A stretch of 64,000 bases of DNA from Diaminobutyricimonas sp. LJ205 (GCF_009755725.1 NZ_CP046619.1:1240001-1304000); one strand, 5' to 3'; counted from the first letter of the stretch, positions 44,790-54,807 are shown. The notes: generated from the sequence alone by a model not told the origin. Numbers and translations: made by a program.

Positions 44790-46053
44790 CCGCCCCGAGA
44801 GCCCGGCCGCGACCGAGACGGGCGACGACGCAGAGCGCAAGGCCCCGGTCGCGTTCGTCGCGGTGAAACGAATCTTCGCCGCGGAGACCGGGAACTACTT
44901 CCTGCTGCTCGGCACCACGCTGTTCCTGGTCATCTTCGGCCTGGTCATGGTGCTGTCCTCCTCGGCGGTGCAGTCGCTCAAGGAGCAATCGGACGCCTTC
45001 GCGGAGTTCCACAGCCAGGGCGTCTACCTGGCCATCGGTGTGCCGCTCATGCTCGTCGTGTCCCGCTTTCCTGCGAGCTTCTGGAAACGATGGGCATGGC
45101 CCGCTGTCGTCGTCGGCGTGGTGCTCCAGATGCTCGTCTTCACCCCACTCGGATACGGCTACGGCGGCAACCTGAACTGGCTCGACCTCGGCGCATTCAC
45201 CATTCAGCCGTCCGAGCTCGTCAAGCTCGCGCTCTGCCTGTGGCTGGCCTTCATCCTGACCACCAAACGTGAACTGCTCGGCGACTGGAAGCACGTCGCC
45301 GTGCCGATTGCTCCGGTCGCGGGTGTCGCCATCGGTCTGGTGCTGCTCGGCAACGACCTCGGCACGGTCGTCATCATGCTCGCGATCGTCTTCGGTTCGC
45401 TGTTCTTCGCCGGGGTGCGGTTGCGTTTCCTGGTGCTGCCACTGATCGCGATCGCCGGAATGGGCCTGATCGTTGCCCAGCTGAGCTCGTCCCGCCGCGA
45501 CCGGATCGAGGTCTGGCTGAACGGCTGCCCGCCCGAGGAGTACCTCAACAACTGCTGGCAGGTGTTACACGGCACCTGGGCACTCGCCTCCGGCGGACTG
45601 TTCGGCGTCGGCCTCGGCAACTCGAAGACCAAGTGGTCGTGGCTGCCGCACGCCGAGACCGACTACATCTTCTCGATCATCGGTGAGGAACTCGGCCTGA
45701 TCGGCGCAGTGGTCGTGCTGCTGCTGTTCGTGGTGCTGGCGATCGCGTTCGTGCGCATCATCCGCGCCAACCGGGATCCGTTCGCTCGACTGACCACCGG
45801 CGCGGTGATGATCTGGATCGTCGGGCAGGCGCTCGTCAACATCGCCGTGGTGCTCGGACTACTGCCAGTGCTGGGCGTTCCGCTGCCGCTGATCTCGGCT
45901 GGCGGCTCGGCGCTGATCACAACGCTCCTTGCGATCGGTGTTGTACTCTCGTTTGCCCGGACCCCCAAGCACGACCTCGAGGACCACCAGAGAATGAGCC
46001 CCGCCGAGCGATCCCGCTGGGCAGCCGCACAACGGAGCCGCACCACCCCATGA
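44749..46053 (+). CDS. ftsW: Septal peptidoglycan polymerase FtsW
   Basis: 434-aa SEDS-family glycosyltransferase with about 10 membrane helices after a 45-residue cytosolic tail. Signatures: LVMVLSSSAV, FTIQPSELVKLAL, GNDLGTVVI, LPHAETDYIFSIIGEELG, and PLPLISAGGSALI near the C-terminus. It polymerises lipid II at the septum with FtsI. ATG 44749 has GGGGGAG seven bases before it and lies inside murD. Its stop is coupled to murG (ATGA). The Asp of the catalytic SEDS loop is expected in the IEVWLNGCPPEEYLNN region but was not checked. Confidence 0.96.
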   Translation: MKHPIRRPFPTPDSRPESPAATETGDDAERKAPVAFVAVKRIFAAETGNYFLLLGTTLFLVIFGLVMVLSSSAVQSLKEQSDAFAEFHSQGVYLAIGVPLMLVVSRFPASFWKRWAWPAVVVGVVLQMLVFTPLGYGYGGNLNWLDLGAFTIQPSELVKLALCLWLAFILTTKRELLGDWKHVAVPIAPVAGVAIGLVLLGNDLGTVVIMLAIVFGSLFFAGVRLRFLVLPLIAIAGMGLIVAQLSSSRRDRIEVWLNGCPPEEYLNNCWQVLHGTWALASGGLFGVGLGNSKTKWSWLPHAETDYIFSIIGEELGLIGAVVVLLLFVVLAIAFVRIIRANRDPFARLTTGAVMIWIVGQALVNIAVVLGLLPVLGVPLPLISAGGSALITTLLAIGVVLSFARTPKHDLEDHQRMSPAERSRWAAAQRSRTTP

Positions 46054-47141
46054 CGACTTACCTGCTCGCCGGTGGAGGCACCGCCGGCCACGTGAACCCG
46101 CTGCTCGCGGTTGCCGACCGGCTTCGCGAACGGGAGCCGGATGCCGAGATCCTGGTGCTCGGCACCGCCGAGGGGCTCGAGGCACGGCTGGTGCCCGAAC
46201 GCGGGTACGAGCTGCTGACCATCCCGAAGCTGCCGTTCCCGCGCAAGCTGAACCGGGCAGCCATCCGATTCCCTGGGCGGTTCCGCGAGGCGGTGCGGGT
46301 GACCCGAGAGTACCTCGACGCGCGTGGCGTCGACGTCGTCGTCGGCTTCGGCGGCTACGTCTGCCCGCCCGCGTACGTGGCCGCCGCGCAAGCCAAGGTG
46401 CCGCTGGCCGTGCACGAGGCCAACGCCCGTCCCGGCATCGCCAACCGGCTGGGCGCCCTGCTCACCCGGTTCGTCGGCGTCACCTTCCGCGCCACCAAAC
46501 TGCGCCACTCCCGCCTGGTCGGGATGCCGCTGCGGCCCGAGATCGAACGGCTCGACAAGATCGTCGCTCGCGCTGAGGGCAACGAAGAGTTCGGCCTGGA
46601 CCCGCTGAAGCCGACCCTGCTGGTCACCGGCGGTTCGACCGGGGCACGCAGGATCAACCAGACCGTGAGCGAGTCGATCGCGCTGATCCTCGGATCGGGA
46701 TGGCAGGTGCTGCACATCACCGGTGAGAAGTCCGACCTGGAAGACCCGAATCTGCCGGGCTACCACCTGCTGCGCTACTGCGATCGGATGGAACTCGCGC
46801 TCGCCTCCGCGGATCTCACCGTGTCCCGCTCGGGCGCCGCCACCGTCACCGAACTGGCCGCTCTCGGCGTGCCCGCCGTGTTCGTGCCCTACCCGGTCGG
46901 CAACGGCGAGCAGCGGTACAACGCCCGTGACCTGCTCGACGCGGGCGGTGCGAGGCTGGTCCTCGACAAGGACTTCACCCCGGAGTGGGTCGCCGCCGAG
47001 CTGGTGCCGCTGCTGCAGAACCGAGCCAGGATCGCCGATATGGCCGCTCGCGCCGGCACCGTAGGGGTGCGGGACGGTGCCGACCGGATGGCAGACCTCG
47101 TCGCCGAAGCGGCGAAGCAGCGCGTAGGTTTGAAGCGATGA
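46050..47141 (+). CDS. murG: Lipid II synthase MurG (N-acetylglucosaminyltransferase)
   Basis: 363-aa GT-B enzyme that adds GlcNAc from UDP-GlcNAc to lipid I on the inner face of the membrane. The N-terminal glycine loop is [17 protein letters not shown]. Second loop: [16 protein letters not shown]-domain signatures: [12 protein letters not shown] and the nucleotide-sugar site [25 protein letters not shown]. It begins in the ftsW stop and its own stop overlaps murC. The length is standard. Confidence 0.98.
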   Translation: MTTYLLAGGGTAGHVNPLLAVADRLREREPDAEILVLGTAEGLEARLVPERGYELLTIPKLPFPRKLNRAAIRFPGRFREAVRVTREYLDARGVDVVVGFGGYVCPPAYVAAAQAKVPLAVHEANARPGIANRLGALLTRFVGVTFRATKLRHSRLVGMPLRPEIERLDKIVARAEGNEEFGLDPLKPTLLVTGGSTGARRINQTVSESIALILGSGWQVLHITGEKSDLEDPNLPGYHLLRYCDRMELALASADLTVSRSGAATVTELAALGVPAVFVPYPVGNGEQRYNARDLLDAGGARLVLDKDFTPEWVAAELVPLLQNRARIADMAARAGTVGVRDGADRMADLVAEAAKQRVGLKR

Positions 47142-48547
47142 TCAAGCCCGACTTCTCCGTCCAAATCCCCGCCGAACTCGGCAAGCTCCACTTCGTCGGA
47201 ATCGGCGGTTCCGGAATGAGCGGGATCGCCCGCCTCTTCCTCGGCGCCGGGCACACCGTCACCGGATCCGACCTGCGCGAAACGGATGCCGTCGCAGAAC
47301 TCAGGGCGCTCGGCGCCACCATCGCGATCGGCCACGACGCCGCGAACGTCGGCGACGCCGACACGCTCGTCGTGACCGGAGCACTCTGGCAGGACAACCC
47401 CGAGTACCAGCTCGCACTGAGCCGCGGCATCCCGGTGCTGCACCGGTCACAGGCGCTCGCCTGGCTGATCAACCAGCAGCGGCTGATCGCCGTTGCCGGA
47501 GCGCACGGCAAGACCACCTCGACCGGCATGATCGTGACTGCCCTGATCGAACTCGGCGAGGACCCGAGCTTCGTCAACGGCGGCGTGATCCAGACTCTCG
47601 GCACCAGCGCGGCCAGTGGCTCGGGCGAGCTCTTCGTCGTTGAGGCGGACGAGTCAGACGGATCCTTCCTGCTCTACGACACCGCGGTGGCCCTGATCAC
47701 CAACGTCGACGCCGACCACCTCGACCACTACGGCTCGCACGAGGCCTTCGACGAGGCGTTCGTCCGGTTCGCGGCGGCCGCGTCGGAACTGGTCGTCGTA
47801 TCCAGCGACGACCCCGGCGCGATCCGGGTGACCGAGGCGCTCCGGGCGGAACACCCGGGCAAGCGGATGGTCACCTTCGGTGAGGATGCCGCCGCCGATG
47901 TGCGCCTGCACTCGGTGGAGACCTCCGGGGCAGTGGCCTTCAGCATCGCCTACCAGGGGAACGACTACCGGACGCAGCTGCAGGTACCCGGCCTGCACAA
48001 CGCCCTCAACGCGGTCGGCGCCTTCGCCGTGCTCACCGGTCTCGGCTTCGACCCTGCCGCCGTGGTCGATGGGCTCAGCCGCTTCGGCGGAACCGGGCGA
48101 CGCTTCGAGCTGCACGGCACCGTCCGCGGCGTGCGCGTCTACGACGACTACGCCCACCACCCGACCGAGGTTGCCGCCGCGCTGAGCGCCGCCCGCTCGG
48201 TCGTCGGCGAAGGCCGGATCATCGCGATCCACCAGCCGCACCTGTACAGCCGCACCCGGATGATGGCCGGCGAGTTCGCGACCACTTATGAGTCGCTGGC
48301 CGACCACACCGTCGTGCTCGATGTGTTCGGGGCGCGCGAGGATCCAGAACCCGGCGTGACCGGCGCGCTGGTGTCCGAGCGCTTCACCGACGCCAGCCAC
48401 GTCGACTACCTGCCCGATTGGCAGCAGGCAGCCGACCGCGCGGCCGCGATCGCGCAGGACGGCGACATCATCATGACGCTGAGCTGTGGCGACGTGTATC
48501 GCATCATTCCGCAGGTGTTGACCGCGCTGGAATCCGGCACGAAGTAG
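47138..48547 (+). CDS. murC: UDP-MurNAc--L-alanine ligase MurC
   Basis: 469-aa Mur ligase that adds the first L-alanine. N-terminal Rossmann: [21 protein letters not shown] motif: [15 protein letters not shown]. Central: [13 protein letters not shown] and [15 protein letters not shown]-terminal: [15 protein letters not shown] and FQPHLYSR-like [14 protein letters not shown] 47138 is coupled to the murG stop. There is no murB or ddl beside it, so those genes lie elsewhere. Confidence 0.98.
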   Translation: MIKPDFSVQIPAELGKLHFVGIGGSGMSGIARLFLGAGHTVTGSDLRETDAVAELRALGATIAIGHDAANVGDADTLVVTGALWQDNPEYQLALSRGIPVLHRSQALAWLINQQRLIAVAGAHGKTTSTGMIVTALIELGEDPSFVNGGVIQTLGTSAASGSGELFVVEADESDGSFLLYDTAVALITNVDADHLDHYGSHEAFDEAFVRFAAAASELVVVSSDDPGAIRVTEALRAEHPGKRMVTFGEDAAADVRLHSVETSGAVAFSIAYQGNDYRTQLQVPGLHNALNAVGAFAVLTGLGFDPAAVVDGLSRFGGTGRRFELHGTVRGVRVYDDYAHHPTEVAAALSAARSVVGEGRIIAIHQPHLYSRTRMMAGEFATTYESLADHTVVLDVFGAREDPEPGVTGALVSERFTDASHVDYLPDWQQAADRAAAIAQDGDIIMTLSCGDVYRIIPQVLTALESGTK

Positions 48548-48557
48548 CAGAGCATCA

Positions 48558-49544
48558 GTGAAGCGACCAGAGGGATTCGACCGGCCCCCCGCGCCGCCCA
48601 CGCCACCGCCGTCCAAGGCCAGCCCGGACGCTCGACCGAAGGCCGGACCGCAGGCAGGACGCGGCGAGCAGGCGCCGGCGCGTCAGGTCCGGGTACCCCG
48701 CGAGCCGCGAGCACTGCGCGAGCCACGGCCGCCGCGCGAGCCGCGCACCACATCGCCGGCAGCAGCCGAGCGGCAGGCAAGGCGAGCCCTTCGCAAGGCG
48801 GAAGCCGCCCGGAAACGGTTCGAGCTGGCCGAGGTGCGACGGTTCACCCGGCGCAGCCGACGCAGGCGGATCACCTGGTTGTCCGTGGGGGGCGCGTTCA
48901 CCGCGCTCATCGTCGCGGTCGGCATCGCCGTCTTCTCGCCGGCCCTCGCACTGAAGACCATCCAGATCGAGGGTGCCGAGCGCATCAGCACCGAGGAACT
49001 GACCGGCGCGGTCGACGACCAACTGGGCACCCCACTGGCGCTGCTCGACCTGGGCCGGGTGAAGGACGAGCTCGGGAACTTCCCGCTGATCCGCAGCTTC
49101 GTCACCGAAACGGTCCCACCGGACACGCTGGTGATTCGGATCACCGAGCGGCAACCGATCGCTGCAACGGCGTCGGGCGCCGTCTTCCAGTTGCTGGATC
49201 CGGCCGGAGTCGTGATCGGCGAGACCCCCACCCGGATCGAGGGGCTGCCGCTGATCGATCTCGGCGGACAGGGCACCGACGGCGTCGCCTTCGAGTCTGT
49301 TGTCGAGGTGCTGCTTGCCGTGCCCGCCGATCTGAGGGCGAACATTGATTCGGTGACCGCAACCAGCAAGGACAATGTCAGTTTGATCCTCCGCGGCGTC
49401 GGGCAGCGAGTCACGTGGGGGAGCGCGGAGAGTTCCGCGCAGAAGGCGCGCGTGCTCAGCGAGCTGATCAAGCAGACCGACCCCGCCCAGGCGGGCGAGT
49501 TCGATGTCTCGGCTCCCTCGATCGCAGTGTTCCGACCCGCCTGA
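48558..49544 (+). CDS. ftsQ: Cell division protein FtsQ
   Basis: 328-aa bitopic division protein. The cytosolic N-terminus is long (about 110 residues), basic and Pro-rich (repeated PREPR-type units). One membrane helix lies at about 112-133 (WLSVGGAFTALIVAVGIAVF). A POTRA domain follows (ALKTIQIEGAERISTEELTGAV...), then the FtsQ/DivIB beta domain. It connects FtsL/FtsB-type proteins to FtsWI. GTG 48558 is 10 bases after murC. It is followed by a 168-bp gap with control signals for ftsZ. No ftsA lies between, as is normal for actinobacteria. Confidence 0.94.
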   Translation: MKRPEGFDRPPAPPTPPPSKASPDARPKAGPQAGRGEQAPARQVRVPREPRALREPRPPREPRTTSPAAAERQARRALRKAEAARKRFELAEVRRFTRRSRRRRITWLSVGGAFTALIVAVGIAVFSPALALKTIQIEGAERISTEELTGAVDDQLGTPLALLDLGRVKDELGNFPLIRSFVTETVPPDTLVIRITERQPIAATASGAVFQLLDPAGVVIGETPTRIEGLPLIDLGGQGTDGVAFESVVEVLLAVPADLRANIDSVTATSKDNVSLILRGVGQRVTWGSAESSAQKARVLSELIKQTDPAQAGEFDVSAPSIAVFRPA

Positions 49545-49673
49545 TTCAGCGGTTTTCAAGCTCCCGCGACGACTATCGGAAGCGATTCGCGACACGCGGG
49601 GGAATCGGCCGCCAGCGAGCCCTGCCGAGCCATACCGTCAGAATCAAGAAATGCATACTGAGCATAACTTTAG

Positions 49674-49688
49674 ACCTCAAGTTGAGGT
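49674..49688. promoter_or_regulatory. Palindrome upstream of ftsZ, candidate FtsR (MerR) site
   Basis: ACCTCAA-G-TTGAGGT, a perfect 7-bp inverted repeat with a one-base centre, 24 bp before the ftsZ start. CCTCAAG half-sites are characteristic of several MerR-family operators. The MerR-family gene ftsR lies at 15186 in this window. The spacing to the start puts the site at or just after the transcription start. Confidence 0.5.
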
Positions 49689-49712
49689 TGAAAGTTTCCC
49701 CGGAGGCCGGAC

Positions 49713-50897
49713 GTGACATCAAACCAGAACTACCTCGCCGTCATCAAGGTGGTCGGTATTGGCGGAGGCGGCGTTAACGCCGTCAACCGTATGATCGAGC
49801 TCGGCCTGCGCGGCGTCGAGTTTGTAGCGATCAATACCGACGCACAGGCGCTGCTCATGAGCGACGCCGACGTGAAGCTCGACGTCGGCCGGGAGATCAC
49901 CCGCGGCCTCGGCGCCGGAGCCGATCCCGAGGTCGGCCGTCGTGCCGCCGAAGACCACGCCGAAGAGATCGAAGAGGCTCTCGCCGGCGCCGACATGGTG
50001 TTCGTCACCGCGGGCGAAGGAGGCGGGACCGGAACCGGCGGCGCCCCGGTCGTCGCAAGGATCGCCAAGTCGATCGGCGCGCTCACCATCGGTGTCGTCA
50101 CCAAGCCGTTCAGCTTCGAAGGCAAACGCAGGCAGGCTCAGGCCGAGGCCGGTGTCGCCACGCTGAAGAACGAGGTCGACACCCTGATCGTCGTCCCCAA
50201 CGACCGGCTGCTTGAGATCAGCGACCGCGGAATCAGTATGCTCGAGGCGTTCTCGACCGCCGACCAGGTGCTGCTCGCCGGTGTGCAGGGCATCACCGAC
50301 CTGATCACCACGCCCGGCCTAATCAACCTCGACTTCGCCGACGTGAAGTCGGTCATGCAGGGCGCCGGGTCCGCGCTGATGGGCATCGGATCCTCGCGCG
50401 GCGCTGACCGCGCGATCAAGGCTGCCGAACTCGCCGTGGCCAGTCCGCTGCTCGAGGCATCCATCGACGGCGCGCACGGCGTGCTGCTGTCGATCCAAGG
50501 TGGGTCGAACCTCGGCATCTTCGAGATCAACGACGCCGCCCGCCTGGTGCAGGAAGCCGTGCACCCCGAGGCCAACATCATCTTCGGTGCGGTCATCGAC
50601 GACACGCTCGGCGACGAGGTACGCGTCACGGTGATCGCCGCAGGCTTCGACGGGGGAGAGCCCTCGCAGAAGGCCAAGGACCGTCGCTCGACGTACGTGG
50701 ATGCGGCCGCCGCAGCCTCGGCCGCCGCAGTCGGCGCGCCCGCGGTGACCCCGGTCGGTGAAAGCGTGGCAGCAGCCACCGGTGAGCACGCCCCCGTCGC
50801 CTCCTGGGCGGTGGAGCCTGAGCTCCCGCACACCACCGCCATCGACCGCGACTTCGACGACGACGGCGAACTGGACGTCCCCGACTTCCTCAAGTAG
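49713..50897 (+). CDS. ftsZ: Cell division GTPase FtsZ
   Basis: 394-aa tubulin homologue that forms the Z-ring. The N-terminus has [17 protein letters not shown], the tubulin signature is GGGTGTG (103-109), and the T7 region is [12 protein letters not shown] 70-residue Ala/Pro-rich linker leads to the C-terminal peptide [13 protein letters not shown], the binding site for SepF and other partners. GTG 49713 has GGAGG eight bases upstream. The 168-bp leader with a palindrome suggests its own promoter. The following yggS gene starts within the stop codon. Confidence 0.99.
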   Translation: MTSNQNYLAVIKVVGIGGGGVNAVNRMIELGLRGVEFVAINTDAQALLMSDADVKLDVGREITRGLGAGADPEVGRRAAEDHAEEIEEALAGADMVFVTAGEGGGTGTGGAPVVARIAKSIGALTIGVVTKPFSFEGKRRQAQAEAGVATLKNEVDTLIVVPNDRLLEISDRGISMLEAFSTADQVLLAGVQGITDLITTPGLINLDFADVKSVMQGAGSALMGIGSSRGADRAIKAAELAVASPLLEASIDGAHGVLLSIQGGSNLGIFEINDAARLVQEAVHPEANIIFGAVIDDTLGDEVRVTVIAAGFDGGEPSQKAKDRRSTYVDAAAAASAAAVGAPAVTPVGESVAAATGEHAPVASWAVEPELPHTTAIDRDFDDDGELDVPDFLK

Positions 50898-51571
50898 TGA
50901 GTAACTCGCCACTCGCCGACCGGCTCGCCACGGTGTCCGCGCGGATCGACCAGGCCGCGCGGGATGCCGGGCGAGACCCGAGCGAGATCACCACGATCGT
51001 GGTCACGAAGTTCCAGCCGGCCTCGCTGGTTCGGGAACTGGCGGCCCTCGGCGTGCGCCACGTGGGCGAGAACCGTCACCAGGAGGCGCAGTCGAAGGCG
51101 GCGGAACTCGCCGACCTCGACCTCAGCTGGCACTTCGTCGGCCAGTTGCAGTCGAAGAAGGCTCGTCAGGTGCGGCGTTACGCGCGCGTCATCCACTCCA
51201 TCGACCGCGAGGCGCTCGTCGACGCACTGGCCGAGGGCGAGCCGATCGACTGCTTCGTGCAACTGAACCTGACCGACGATCCTGCCCGCGGCGGGGTGGA
51301 ACTGACTGGGCTCGAACTCCTGGTCGAAAAGGTACTGGCGGCCCCGGGTCTTCGACTGCTGGGGGTGATGGCCGTTGCTCCGCTGGAAGTTGAGCCGCGG
51401 CGAGCCTTCGCTGGTGTGCGGGCGGCCTCCGATCGGGTTCAATCGCTTGCTCCCGCAGCCACGGCAATCTCGGCAGGGATGTCGCAAGACTTCGCCGATG
51501 CCATCGCCGAAGGTGCGACACACCTCCGGATCGGCACGGCAATCACTGGAAATCGGCCGGGCCGCGGTTAA
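50897..51571 (+). CDS. YggS-family PLP-binding protein (PLPBP)
   Basis: 224-aa YggS/PROSC family protein with a TIM-barrel alanine-racemase N-domain fold. The PLP lysine is in VTKFQP. Other conserved parts are HVGENRHQEAQSKA, WHFVGQLQSKKAR, VMAVAPLE and SAGMSQDFADAIAEGATHLRIGTAI. It has a role in PLP homeostasis rather than a known catalytic reaction. GTG 50897 shares a base with the ftsZ stop, so the two genes touch directly; the pgeF (yfiH) gene common at this place is absent. sepF follows after 36 bp. Confidence 0.95.
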   Translation: MSNSPLADRLATVSARIDQAARDAGRDPSEITTIVVTKFQPASLVRELAALGVRHVGENRHQEAQSKAAELADLDLSWHFVGQLQSKKARQVRRYARVIHSIDREALVDALAEGEPIDCFVQLNLTDDPARGGVELTGLELLVEKVLAAPGLRLLGVMAVAPLEVEPRRAFAGVRAASDRVQSLAPAATAISAGMSQDFADAIAEGATHLRIGTAITGNRPGRG

Positions 51572-51607
51572 TCTAGCGACCAAGGCTTCATCTCGGAAGG
51601 TATTGAA

Positions 51608-52084
51608 ATGGCTAACCCGCTGCGCAAGACCATGGTGTATCTCGGACTCGCCGACGAGGAATTCGAGTACGAGAACCAGGCCAGCCCTGCGCCGGCCGCT
51701 CCCGTCGCCGCGCAGCCTGCACCCGTACCGCAAGCCACCCGGGCCCCGGTGACTCCGTTGCGCCGAGCGACCCCCCAGAAGAACACGGGAAACGCCGAAA
51801 TGAACGAGATCCTGACCGTGCACCCGCGTCAGTACAAGGATGCCCAGGTCATCGCCGAAAGCTTCCGCGAGGGCATCCCGGTGATCATCAACCTGTCTCA
51901 GATGACCGAGCCCGACGCCAAACGTCTGGTCGACTTCGCCAGCGGCCTGACCCTCGGCCTCTACGGGAAGATCGAACGAGTCACCAACAAGGTGTTCCTG
52001 CTTTCGCCTGCGCACGTCGCAGTCAGTGGCGAGGGCGCGACCGAGGAGTCCGACGTCGAGGCCTCGTTCTTCTCCCAGCAGTAA
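51608..52084 (+). CDS. sepF: Cell division protein SepF
   Basis: 158-aa SepF. The N-terminal amphipathic stretch [22 protein letters not shown] binds membrane. A Pro/Ala linker at about 25-60 follows. The core domain (about 70-145) has [32 protein letters not shown] and [27 protein letters not shown]. It anchors FtsZ at the membrane, replacing the missing FtsA. GGAAGG precedes the ATG. Confidence 0.97.
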   Translation: MANPLRKTMVYLGLADEEFEYENQASPAPAAPVAAQPAPVPQATRAPVTPLRRATPQKNTGNAEMNEILTVHPRQYKDAQVIAESFREGIPVIINLSQMTEPDAKRLVDFASGLTLGLYGKIERVTNKVFLLSPAHVAVSGEGATEESDVEASFFSQQ

Positions 52085-52093
52085 TCTGAACCG

Positions 52094-52390
52094 GTGGTAG
52101 TCGTAAGCATCGTCGCCAACCTGGTCTATTACGCGCTCCTGATTTTCTTCATCGCGATGTGGGCGCGGTTCGTTTTCGACTGGGTGCGCGTGTTGTCCCG
52201 GAACTGGCGACCGCAGGGTTTCCTGCTGCTGGTTGCGGAGGCCAGTTACACGGTCACCGATCCGCCGATGCGCGCGGTCCGTAAGGTGCTGCCGCCGATC
52301 CGGATCGGCGCCGCCGCCCTGGACTTCGGGTGGACTATCGTTCTGATTGCGTGCATCATCCTGATGTGGATCGTGGGCAACGCGCGCTGA
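52094..52390 (+). CDS. YggT family membrane protein
   Basis: 98-aa integral membrane protein with two helices, at about residues 6-26 (ANLVYYALLIFFIAMWARFV) and 73-94 (ALDFGWTIVLIACIILMWIV). The loop TDPPMRAVRKVLPPIR is the family signature. The gene lies in the usual order sepF-yggT-divIVA. A role in cell shape or ion balance has been proposed for the family; none is established. The start GTG 52094 lies 9 bases after sepF. Confidence 0.93.
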   Translation: MVVVSIVANLVYYALLIFFIAMWARFVFDWVRVLSRNWRPQGFLLLVAEASYTVTDPPMRAVRKVLPPIRIGAAALDFGWTIVLIACIILMWIVGNAR

Positions 52391-52528
52391 GCCGTCCGGC
52401 TCGCCGCGGACGTCCATCGGCGCGTTGTACTGTTAAGCCACTCGCAGCGTCCCAGAATTCGGCCGCGGAGTTGCTAGCGTTAGATCACGTTCCACGGTCC
52501 GTGACAGAGAGTGATAGAGGTGACGGTA

Positions 52529-53257
52529 ATGGCCTTGACGCCTGAAGATGTAGTCAACAAGCGGTTCCAGCCAACGAAGTTCCGCGAGGGCTACGACCAG
52601 GACGAGGTCGACGACTTCCTTGACGAGGTCGTCGTGGAGCTTCGCCGCCTGAATCAGGAGAACGAGGAACTGCGTCAACGACTCGTGGCAAGCGACGCCC
52701 GGATCAGCGAGCTGCAGCGCAGCGGAGGCTCGTCGCAGGCCGCTTCCGCCCCTGCCGAGACGACCCCGGCTCCGGTCGTTGCGCCGCCCACACCCGCGCC
52801 CGCCGCTCCGGCGCTCGCGTACCCGACCCCGGCCGTCGACGCCGGCGCGGTCGACCCCACGAACACCAACAACTTGCTTCAGCTGGCTCGCCGCCTGCAC
52901 GAAGAGCACGTCCGCGAGGGCGTTGAGAAGCGCGACGCTTTGATCGCCGAGGGTCACGCCACTGCGGCCCGCATCGTTGCCGAGGCCGAGGCCAAGCAGC
53001 GTCAGCAGATCAGCTCGCTCGACCAGGAGCGTGCACTTCTCGAGCACCGACTCGACGAGCTGCGCACCTTCGAGCGTGAGTACCGCCAGAAGCTCCGCGG
53101 CTACATCGAAGGGCAGCTGCGCGAACTCGACTCGTCGACGACGGCCGGCGGCCAGTCGCCCGACTCCAGCGGACCGGCGAAGGTTTCGTCGTCGCAGGGC
53201 TTCGGCTCTGCCGCGACCCCGCCGGCGAACTACAGCGGTTTTGCCGGAAACAACTGA
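52529..53257 (+). CDS. divIVA: DivIVA/Wag31 polar growth protein
   Basis: 242-aa coiled-coil protein. The lipid-binding N-domain reads MALTPEDVVNKRFQPTKFREGYDQDEVDDFLDEV. A first coil follows to about residue 60, then a Pro/Ala-rich linker (65-110), and a long C-terminal coil (about 115-205) with a Ser/Gly-rich tail. It gathers at poles and septum and directs polar wall synthesis. ATG 52529 has GAGGTG in front; the in-frame GTG 52511 lies before it and is less likely. The region 52391-52528 holds its promoter (for example TAGCGT near 52474) and a small CACGG/CCGTG dyad. Confidence 0.96.
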   Translation: MALTPEDVVNKRFQPTKFREGYDQDEVDDFLDEVVVELRRLNQENEELRQRLVASDARISELQRSGGSSQAASAPAETTPAPVVAPPTPAPAAPALAYPTPAVDAGAVDPTNTNNLLQLARRLHEEHVREGVEKRDALIAEGHATAARIVAEAEAKQRQQISSLDQERALLEHRLDELRTFEREYRQKLRGYIEGQLRELDSSTTAGGQSPDSSGPAKVSSSQGFGSAATPPANYSGFAGNN

Positions 53258-53822
53258 GCCACAAGCGGGGAGGGCAAGCGCCACGAAGGTCAGCCTTCTG
53301 GCGCTCGCCCTCCTTGCTGTTGTGGCAGTGGTCGTTTACGTCGTCGACCAGGGCAGCAAGTTTCTGATCACGACGAACTTCGCGCTCGGCGACCCGGTAC
53401 CGATCCTCGGCGAACTCCTCACCTTCCGGTACGTGAAGAACCCGGGTGCGGCGTTCTCGTTCGGCATCGGCATGACCTGGATCTTCTCGATCGTCGCGGC
53501 CGGGGTCGTGGTGTTCATCCTGGCCTTCGCCCGACGGATCCGGTCGGTCGCCTGGGCGCTTATGTTCGGGATGCTCCTCGGCGGCGCCCTCGGCAATCTC
53601 ACCGACCGGCTCTTCCGGGAGCCGAGCTTCGGCCAGGGTCACGTGATCGACTTCATCCAGGTGTGGGGATTCCCGGCGATCTTCAACGTCGCCGACATCT
53701 TCATCGTCTCAAGCATGGGACTGTTCATCATCCTCACTGTGCGTGGCATCGGCCTCGACGGAAAGCGCACCGTGGAAGCGAAACCGGAGCCGGCGCCGAC
53801 GCCCGGCGCCGACGTTCAGTAG
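53241..53822 (+). CDS. lspA: Lipoprotein signal peptidase LspA (start uncertain)
   Basis: About 193-aa aspartic peptidase that cleaves prolipoprotein signal peptides. Four membrane helices; catalytic Asp122 is in GALGNLTDR and Asp152 in [15 protein letters not shown] is also typical. The frame has no ATG or GTG between the divIVA stop and the first helix. TTG 53241, 17 bases inside divIVA, gives [20 protein letters not shown], a plausible N-terminus, but it lacks a ribosome site. ACG 53283 has GGGGAGG nine bases upstream but would be a rare start. Internal GTG codons would cut the first helix. rluD follows after 4 bases. Confidence 0.88.
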   Translation: MPETTEPQAGRASATKVSLLALALLAVVAVVVYVVDQGSKFLITTNFALGDPVPILGELLTFRYVKNPGAAFSFGIGMTWIFSIVAAGVVVFILAFARRIRSVAWALMFGMLLGGALGNLTDRLFREPSFGQGHVIDFIQVWGFPAIFNVADIFIVSSMGLFIILTVRGIGLDGKRTVEAKPEPAPTPGADVQ

Positions 53823-53826
53823 CCCG

Positions 53827-54747
53827 ATGGAGCATCGAAGCCTCCCGGTCCCCGACGGACTGGTCGGGGAACGCGTGGATACCGCCGTCGCGAAGCTGCT
53901 CGGGTTCTCTCGCAGTTTCGCCGCAGAGACCGCCGAGTCCGGGGGAGTGTCACTTGACGGGGTCGTCCTCGGCAAGTCGGATCGGCTGAGTGCTGGCGGA
54001 TGGCTCGAGGTCAGCTGGCAGCCGAAGCAGCCGCCGACCGTGATCCCGGTCGTCGTCCCCGAGCTCACGATCGTGCACGACGACGATGACATCATCGTGA
54101 TCGACAAGCCGCTCGGCGTCGCCGCGCATCCCTCGGTCGGCTGGGAGGGCCCCACGGTGCTCGGCGCCCTCGCCGGAGCCGGTTTCCGGGTCGCGACATC
54201 CGGGCCCTCAGAACGAGCCGGCATCGTGCACCGCCTGGACGCGGGCACCAGCGGGGCCATGGTCGTGGCGAAGAGCGAACGCGCCTACGCGGCACTCAAG
54301 CGCGCCTTCCATGACCGTGAAGTCGACAAGGTCTACCACGCGGTCGTGCAGGGTCACCCGGACCCGCTGCGCGGCACCATCGACGCGCCGATCGGCCGGC
54401 ATCCCTCATCCGACTGGAAGTTCGCGGTGACCTCGGATGGCAAGCCGTCGGTGACGCACTACGAGACGCTTGAGGCGTTCCCGAGCGCGTCCTTGCTGGA
54501 GATCCACCTCGAGACCGGGCGCACCCACCAGATCCGAGTGCACATGGCCGCCCAGCGACACCCGTGCGTGGGCGACACCATGTACGGAGCCGACCCGACG
54601 ATCTCGGCGCGGCTGGGCCTCACCCGGCAGTGGTTGCACGCCGTGCGGCTGGGCTTCCGGCATCCGGGCACCGGCGATTACGTCGAGTACTCCACCCGTT
54701 ATCCGGACGATTTGCAGCGCGCCCTGGACACCCTCCGCGCGGCCTGA
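53827..54747 (+). CDS. rluD: RluA-family pseudouridine synthase (RluD-like)
   Basis: 306-aa pseudouridine synthase. An S4-like N-terminal region (about 10-70) precedes the catalytic domain. The signature HRLDAGTSG at 135-143 contains catalytic Asp138. [15 protein letters not shown] and [14 protein letters not shown] are further family motifs. It likely modifies helix 69 of 23S rRNA. ATG 53827 is 4 bases after the lspA stop, so the genes are coupled. The pairing lspA-rluD is common. Confidence 0.94.
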   Translation: MEHRSLPVPDGLVGERVDTAVAKLLGFSRSFAAETAESGGVSLDGVVLGKSDRLSAGGWLEVSWQPKQPPTVIPVVVPELTIVHDDDDIIVIDKPLGVAAHPSVGWEGPTVLGALAGAGFRVATSGPSERAGIVHRLDAGTSGAMVVAKSERAYAALKRAFHDREVDKVYHAVVQGHPDPLRGTIDAPIGRHPSSDWKFAVTSDGKPSVTHYETLEAFPSASLLEIHLETGRTHQIRVHMAAQRHPCVGDTMYGADPTISARLGLTRQWLHAVRLGFRHPGTGDYVEYSTRYPDDLQRALDTLRAA

Positions 54748-54770
54748 ACCGAAGCGTCGTACGTCCGGCC

Positions 54771-54776
54771 TAAGCT
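54771..54776 (+). promoter_or_regulatory. Candidate -10 box of the dnaE promoter
   Basis: TAAGCT fits TANNNT and lies in the 60-bp gap after rluD, 31 bases before the GTG start of dnaE. Confidence 0.45.
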
Positions 54777-54807
54777 GGATATCCACCCCAAGCTAGACGG
54801 AGAACCA

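Noticed and set aside
52977-53240. Upstream extension of the lspA frame to 281 aa
   Set aside because: This part lies within the divIVA coiled coil in another frame and gives a Ser/Arg/Pro-rich sequence unlike any LspA N-terminus.
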